Source of the DNA: CAZHDI01 sp964531285
GTDB taxonomy: Bacteria; Pseudomonadota; Alphaproteobacteria; JAJFIK01
DNA: 10,323 nt
Assembly: GCA_964531285.1 (NCBI GenBank)
Contig: CAZHDI010000112.1
Coordinates: 1-10,323, forward strand
Direction: 5' to 3'
Program-made: the position numbers and the translations under genes
In this document: piece after piece, positions 6,695 to 10,323 of the stretch
Position numbering within the stretch: the stretch's first letter is position 1
Layout: every line of letters begins with the position of its first letter
Notes under the pieces: model-generated
Database searches by the model: none
Seen by the model: only the letters and a program-made list of their open reading frames with translations
What the model was told of the DNA's origin: nothing

Positions 6695-7243
6695 TCAGTT
6701 GACCTTCGTCTCGGCTTCCCGGCCGAGTTCGACCAGATGCAGATCCTGAACCACGGTGCGCAGGACAGTGACGGAACAGTTATCGGGGCGGAACATGGTC
6801 ACCCTGTCATCGCCCACCGCTTGGGTCACCGCGGCATTGATGGCGATGAAATGGGTGAATACCACCGTGTCCTGCGGCAGATCGAGCAGCGCGCGCACGA
6901 CATTGGCGCGCCAGGACTGGCGGTCGGCATCGGCCTCGCCCCAGGTACCCATCATGAATCCGCGCAGCCACTCGGTCCGGGCTTTGAGGTCATCCGTGGG
7001 CGACGTGACTTCCGACACGCCGCGCTCGACCGTCGGCTCCCGGTCCCAGAGCTTGGCCAGCGGCGCGGCGGTCTCGCGGCAGCGGCGCATCGGGCTGGTC
7101 ACCAGTTGAAGCGGCCCCAGGGGCCCCAACTGTTTGGCGACCGCTTCAGCCTGGGCTTGGCCGTGATCGTCCAGACCCGGATCATGATCGGCGTCCCAAC
7201 CGGCGGCGGCGCGGCCATGGCGGACCAGGTATAGGGTGGGCAT
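6695..7243 (-). CDS. Histidine phosphatase (phosphoglycerate mutase/SixA-like branch)
   Basis: This is a small phosphohydrolase of the histidine phosphatase superfamily, in which an N-terminal histidine is transiently phosphorylated. The 182-residue protein opens with LYLVRHGRA, giving nucleophile His9 with Arg8. RRCRETA (53-59) matches the conserved arginine region, Glu78 in VSEV is the likely acid, and His131 in FTHFIAIN is the second catalytic histidine, so the active site looks intact. The length is at the short end of the family, close to SixA and CobC-type proteins. There is no signal peptide. The substrate cannot be told from sequence; a mutase role in glycolysis is unlikely at this size. 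The ATG at 7243 is supported by a strong AAGGAG. The stop abuts the amidase start. Upstream, across a gap, is the thiolase-like gene on the same strand. Confidence 0.93.
   Translation of the reverse strand: MPTLYLVRHGRAAAGWDADHDPGLDDHGQAQAEAVAKQLGPLGPLQLVTSPMRRCRETAAPLAKLWDREPTVERGVSEVTSPTDDLKARTEWLRGFMMGTWGEADADRQSWRANVVRALLDLPQDTVVFTHFIAINAAVTQAVGDDRVTMFRPDNCSVTVLRTVVQDLHLVELGREAETKVN
6703..6707 (-). promoter_or_regulatory. Ribosome binding site supporting the amidase GTG start
   Basis: GAAGG on the minus strand lies 8 nt before the GTG at 6694, inside the last codons of the phosphatase gene. Because an in-frame TGA directly precedes the GTG, no start further upstream is possible. Confidence 0.6.
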
Positions 7244-7249
7244 TGGGGG

Positions 7250-7255
7250 CTCCTT
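7250..7255 (-). promoter_or_regulatory. Strong ribosome binding site of the phosphatase gene
   Basis: AAGGAG on the minus strand lies 6 nt before the ATG at 7243. It is flush with the edge of the N gap, and fixes the phosphatase start inside the resolved sequence. Confidence 0.75.
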
Positions 7256-7355
7256 NNNNNNNNNNNNNNNNNNNNNNNNNNNNNNNNNNNNNNNNNNNNN
7301 NNNNNNNNNNNNNNNNNNNNNNNNNNNNNNNNNNNNNNNNNNNNNNNNNNNNNNN
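7256..7355. other. Assembly gap (100 N) between the thiolase-like gene and the phosphatase gene
   Basis: Exactly 100 N, probably a placeholder of unknown true length. The frame runs through it, making a false 729-residue fusion. The thiolase-like protein is cut at GGRKNIFT, which looks close to its natural end, and the phosphatase ribosome site is intact on the other side. Little coding sequence need be missing unless a small gene lies in the gap. Confidence 0.97.
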
Positions 7356-8884
7356 GGGGTGAAGATGTTTTTCCGTCCGCCGTCGGACGAGGTGATGGTT
7401 CCGGGACGGTCCAGACTGTCGCGGGCCATCAGATCTTTCAAGGTGGCCTCGTCATCCGGTGTGTTGGCCACGAAGCGCCGGCCCTCGCCGTCCCGCCCGA
7501 TCACGATCCCCATGCGCACACCCTCGCGGCCATGGACGACCGTATAGGTCTCGATGGCGGCGGGGCCTTGCGGCTCGGCCACCAGGGGCGCCTTGGGCAG
7601 CGCGTCGATCTCGCCTTGCAGAACGGACGGCGCCTCACGGGTCCAGGCGCCTTCGCTCGGCGCGGTGCTGTACAGTCCGATGGCGTGCTTGGTGACATAC
7701 CAGCCATTTGCGGTCACAAGCCCTTTGGTTCCGGGCCGGGCGCGCAGGCGGTCCATCATGGTGACGATGGAGTGCATGACATAATTGTTTCCCGGGCCGC
7801 CGAAATAGGGCAATCCGCCGGTTACGGTCAGCCCGCGCGGATCGTCTTCGGCAAGGCCCAGTTCCTGACAGCCGATCTCCACGGCGGACGGAAAACACGA
7901 ATAAAGATCGATATGGTCGATCTCGCTCATCCGCCAGCCGGCCATCGAGAAAGCACGCTGGCCCATGCCCCGGATCGCCGGCGACGCGTGGAGCGCGGGC
8001 CGGTCGGTGACATGGAAATGATCGGTGGCGTCCGCGCAGCCATGGAGGAACACCCATTTGTTCTGCGGGATCCCAAGCGCGCGGGCCTTGGCCACGCTGG
8101 TCATCACCAGACCGGCCATCTGATCGACCTGGATGATGGCATTCATATATTTCGTGTACGGAAAACCGACCAGGCGGTTTTCTTGCGTCGGCGTGGCAAT
8201 CTCCTCGGCACTGCGGGCGGTCGGAAACCAGGCACACGGGTGCCGGGCCGCAACGGCCGTGAACGGCGCCATGAGCCGGCCCATCGCCTGCATGTGGTCC
8301 GCGACCGACCGGCCCCGCGCCTTGCGGATCGCGTTCTCGATCATCGGATAGGTGTTGGCCGGAAAATTAAGGCCGTGCGCGGTTTCGAGCGGGCTCGTGC
8401 CGGGCCGCGGATCGCCCCACAGTTCCGACGGCGCGTCGTCCTCCTCGCCCCAGGCCGACAGATCGGCGCCCGCGCGCAGCAGCTTCAAAAGGCTGTTGAG
8501 GAACTCCGCGCCCGCCAGCAGCGCGACCTCGGTCTGGCCCTGCGCGATCTCCTCGGCCAGCCGATTGACCGCCATTTGCGGGGTGTTGCCGCCCATCGCC
8601 GTATAGATCTCCCGGCCCGGGGCGATGCCCAGGCGCCGGGCGAGCGCACGCGGCGGATTGATCGGCTTGGCCAGATCGCGCAGGGAAAAATCCGGCGCAT
8701 CGACCGTGAACCCGACCACCAGCACGGTGTCGACGGCGGGCAGCACCAGATCGGACCCGGTATCGGCGAGGGCGCCGCGCGCGGCTTTCTCGGTCATTTC
8801 CATGGCCGTCAAAGACTGCGCCGGATCGGTCCGCTGAAGGTACTGGGCGGCGCCCACAAGGATCGGAGTGCGGTCGTCGGTCAT
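7356..8884 (-). CDS. Thiolase-like protein (TLP1/SCP2-thiolase type) lacking canonical catalytic residues; 3' end missing
   Basis: 509 residues with a thiolase fold, most like the thiolase-like protein type 1 group, whose mycobacterial member binds CoA but showed no thiolase activity. It opens with DDRTPILVGAAQY. At the nucleophile loop it reads YTAMGGNTPQMAVN (94-107), with no Cys where thiolases have CxSG. The NEAF/HDCF-type loop is YSCFPSAVEI (328-337). The GHPxGATG loop is GGLPYFGGPGNNY (356-368), lacking the catalytic His. The C-terminal CxGGG loop is TANGWYVTKHAIG (391-403), lacking Cys. A C-terminal add-on (about 440-509, with HGREGVRMGIVIGRD) matches the extra domain typical of this group. 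The ATG at 8884 has only a distant AAAGG upstream. The last residues fall in the gap. Function is unknown; a role in acyl-CoA or lipid metabolism is an inference. The gene heads the phosphatase-amidase cluster. Confidence 0.88.
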
Positions 8885-8944
8885 GCGGGGCTCTGCCTTT
8901 CTGGTCCACGAAGAGCGGCGGCTTGCCTGTCCTAGCGATCATGG

Positions 8945-8963
8945 TTGACCGGGGGGCCGTCAA
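8945..8963. promoter_or_regulatory. Dyad TTGAC-N9-GTCAA in the divergent spacer
   Basis: The 222-bp region between the thiolase-like gene and glnB (8885-9106) holds this inverted repeat. Each arm looks like a -35 box: TTGACC (8945-8950) pointing to glnB and TTGACG (8963-8958) pointing to the thiolase-like gene. The -10 candidates 17 nt away (GTCTTT on plus, GATCGC on minus) are poor. It could be a regulator site or overlapping divergent promoters. I see no gene in this spacer. Confidence 0.25.
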
Positions 8964-9106
8964 GACGGTCTTTCAGGAGCGGTGCGATTTGGCGTATGGT
9001 CCGATCACCTTTCACAGCCCGCCGCCCGGGCGCGCGTCAATGATCTTTCGGCCCGGCCGGCCCGCCTTCAGGCACCGGCGAGGCCCTGACGGACAGGCGT
9101 TTCGCG

Positions 9107-9445
9107 ATGAAAAAAATTGAAGCGATCATCAAGCCGTTCAAACTTGACGAGGTGAAGGAAGCACTCCAAGACATCGGCCTGCAGGGGATTACCGTGACGG
9201 AAGCCAAGGGGTTCGGGCGCCAGAAGGGCCACACCGAACTCTATCGCGGCGCCGAGTATGTGATCGATTTCCTGCCGAAGGTGAAACTGGAACTTGTGAT
9301 CGGCGACGACCTTGTAGACCGCGCGGTAGACGCCATTCAAAAGGCAGCGCGGACCGGCAAGATCGGCGATGGCAAGATTTTCGTGACCGCCGTCGAGGAT
9401 GCCATCCGGATCCGGACCGGCGAGAGCGGTCTCGACGCGATTTAA
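9107..9445 (+). CDS. glnB: Nitrogen regulatory protein PII (GlnB)
   Basis: PII is a trimeric cytoplasmic sensor of 2-oxoglutarate, ATP/ADP and, through uridylylation, glutamine. It controls glutamine synthetase adenylylation and, in many alphaproteobacteria, NtrB. The 112 residues are the standard length and align closely to E. coli GlnB from MKKIEAIIKPFKLDEVKEAL on. The T-loop (about 37-55) includes GRQKGHTELYRGAEY with the uridylylated Tyr51. The B-loop is TGKIGDGKIF (83-92), and the C-terminal RIRTGE is present. Asp54 and the MKKI start favour GlnB over GlnK, as does the glnA neighbour; amtB would be expected beside glnK. The ATG at 9107 is preceded by GGACAGG, 9 nt away. It probably forms an operon with glnA, with a hairpin in the 126-bp spacer. 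Confidence 0.97.
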   Translation: MKKIEAIIKPFKLDEVKEALQDIGLQGITVTEAKGFGRQKGHTELYRGAEYVIDFLPKVKLELVIGDDLVDRAVDAIQKAARTGKIGDGKIFVTAVEDAIRIRTGESGLDAI

Positions 9446-9455
9446 GCCGGTGCCG

Positions 9456-9488
9456 GGGGGCCAGCCGGCAGGGCTCTGCCGGGCCCCC
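9456..9488 (+). terminator. GC hairpin in the glnB-glnA spacer (attenuator or partial terminator)
   Basis: An outer 6-bp stem (9456-9461 with 9483-9488), a 3-nt bulge and an inner 6-bp stem (9465-9470 with 9477-9482) enclose a 6-nt loop. It starts 11 nt after the glnB stop. It is followed by TTCCCCC, not a T-tract, so full termination is doubtful. It may lower glnA readthrough or protect the 3' end of a processed glnB message. Confidence 0.45.
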
Positions 9489-9571
9489 TTCCCCCAGCGC
9501 CATTTCAGGGGTCCCGCCGGACCTCCCACCCGCCGCCCGCCCGGGCGGCCGACAGACAGGAACCCACCATC

Positions 9572-10323
9572 ATGACCGATGCGAATGCCGTCCTGAAAAC
9601 GATCAAGGACAACGAGGTCAAATATGTCGACCTGCGCTTCACCGATCCGCGCGGCAAGTGGCAGCACGTGACCCTCGACACCTCCATGGTCGATGCCGAC
9701 TTCTTCGACGAAGGCACCATGTTCGACGGCTCCTCCATCGCCGGCTGGAAAGCGATCAACGAGTCCGACATGAACCTGATGCCGGACCCCGCAAGCGCGG
9801 TGATGGATCCGTTCATGGCCCAGTCGACCCTGGCGATCTTCTGCGACGTGGTCGAGCCCTCGACCGGCGAGCCCTATAACCGGGATCCGCGCTCGACGGC
9901 CAAGCGCGCCGAAGCCTTCCTGGTGCAGAGCGGCGTGGGCGATAAGGCCTTTTTCGGTCCGGAAGCCGAATTCTTCGTCTTCGACGATGTGCGCTGGTCG
10001 GTCGAGCAGAACCTCACCGGCTATGAGATCGACTCCACCGAGGGCCCCTACAACACCGGTACCGCCTATGAGACTGGCAACCTGGCGCACCGGCCGCGCG
10101 CCAAGGGCGGCTATTTCCCGGTGCCGCCGGTCGATTCCGGCCAGGATCTGCGTTCCGAAATGCTCTCGGTCATGACCGAAATGGGCCTGGAGCCGGAAAA
10201 GCACCACCACGAAGTGGCCCCCAGCCAGCACGAGCTGGGCATGCGCTTTTCCACGCTGACCACCATGGCCGACCGTATGCAGATGTATAAATACATCGTG
10301 CATCAGGTCTCGGCGGCCTATGG
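9572..10323 (+). CDS. glnA: Type I glutamine synthetase (N-terminal part)
   Basis: Glutamine synthetase makes glutamine from glutamate, ammonia and ATP, as a cytoplasmic dodecamer. The first 250 residues are visible, and about 220 more are expected beyond the window. The beta-grasp signature is MFDGSSIAGW at 50-59. The metal-binding motif GPEAEFFVF is at 129-137 (Glu131 and Glu133). HHHEVAPSQHELGMRF at 211-226 contains the further metal ligands Glu214 and Glu221. The start is the ATG at 9572 with CAGGAA about 9 nt upstream. The adenylylation tyrosine of the GSI-beta type would be off-window, so that regulation cannot be checked here, though the preceding glnB makes it likely. The spacer of 126 bp leaves room for a separate glnA promoter. 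Confidence 0.97.
   Translation, partial: MTDANAVLKTIKDNEVKYVDLRFTDPRGKWQHVTLDTSMVDADFFDEGTMFDGSSIAGWKAINESDMNLMPDPASAVMDPFMAQSTLAIFCDVVEPSTGEPYNRDPRSTAKRAEAFLVQSGVGDKAFFGPEAEFFVFDDVRWSVEQNLTGYEIDSTEGPYNTGTAYETGNLAHRPRAKGGYFPVPPVDSGQDLRSEMLSVMTEMGLEPEKHHHEVAPSQHELGMRFSTLTTMADRMQMYKYIVHQVSAAY

Noticed and set aside
5138..8935. Plus-strand open frames of about 700 and 470 codons opposite the amidase, phosphatase and thiolase-like genes
   Set aside because: Compositional shadows: rich in R, G and H, no motifs, one crosses toward the assembly gap, and the opposite strand has intact catalytic motifs.
8989..9006. Sigma-54-like element upstream of glnB (TTGGCG then CCGATC)
   Set aside because: The GG at 8991-8992 is present, but the -12 dinucleotide 10 nt later is GA, not GC, and the -12 region lacks TTGC. 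The match is too poor to call.
9068..10303. Minus-strand open frame opposite glnB and glnA
   Set aside because: Antisense to two highly conserved genes, with no recognisable domain.

Overview
The window is GC-rich, tightly packed bacterial chromosome. Protein sequence features point to an alphaproteobacterium: a ClpP starting MRDP, a trigger factor with a long acidic tail, a tRNA-Leu gene directly upstream of tig, and a glnB-glnA pair. I cannot place it more precisely; a Rhodospirillales-like lineage is only an impression. Two runs of exactly 100 N (3751-3850 and 7256-7355) mark a scaffolded draft or metagenome assembly. Both fall between genes, and both create false fused reading frames.

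Left part, all on the minus strand and read right to left: a tRNA-Leu (anticodon UAG, CCA encoded), then tig (trigger factor), then clpP (cut by the window start). This is a protein-folding and proteolysis block. A 295-bp spacer between tig and clpP holds a short hairpin after tig and a possible clpP promoter.

Middle part, also minus strand, in transcription order: a thiolase-like protein that lacks the usual thiolase catalytic residues, a gap, a histidine phosphatase (SixA/PGM type), an amidase-signature enzyme whose GTG start abuts the phosphatase stop, the bifunctional NAD(P)H-hydrate repair enzyme Nnr (3' end lost in a gap), and a secreted-type M48 zinc metalloprotease (5' end lost in the same gap). 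Two strong GC-rich hairpins sit between the amidase and nnr, and a third follows the M48 gene, so this stretch is probably several transcripts rather than one.

Right part, plus strand: a 222-bp divergent spacer, then glnB (PII nitrogen regulator with the uridylylation Tyr51), a GC-rich hairpin in the intergenic region, and glnA (glutamine synthetase type I, cut by the window end). Together these form the ammonium assimilation module.

Most of the window is conserved housekeeping. I see no mobile element, CRISPR array, phage gene or defence system. The least ordinary parts are the catalytically degenerate thiolase-like protein with its phosphatase and amidase neighbours, the zero-spacing same-frame phosphatase/amidase junction, and the large hairpin spanning the amidase stop codon.
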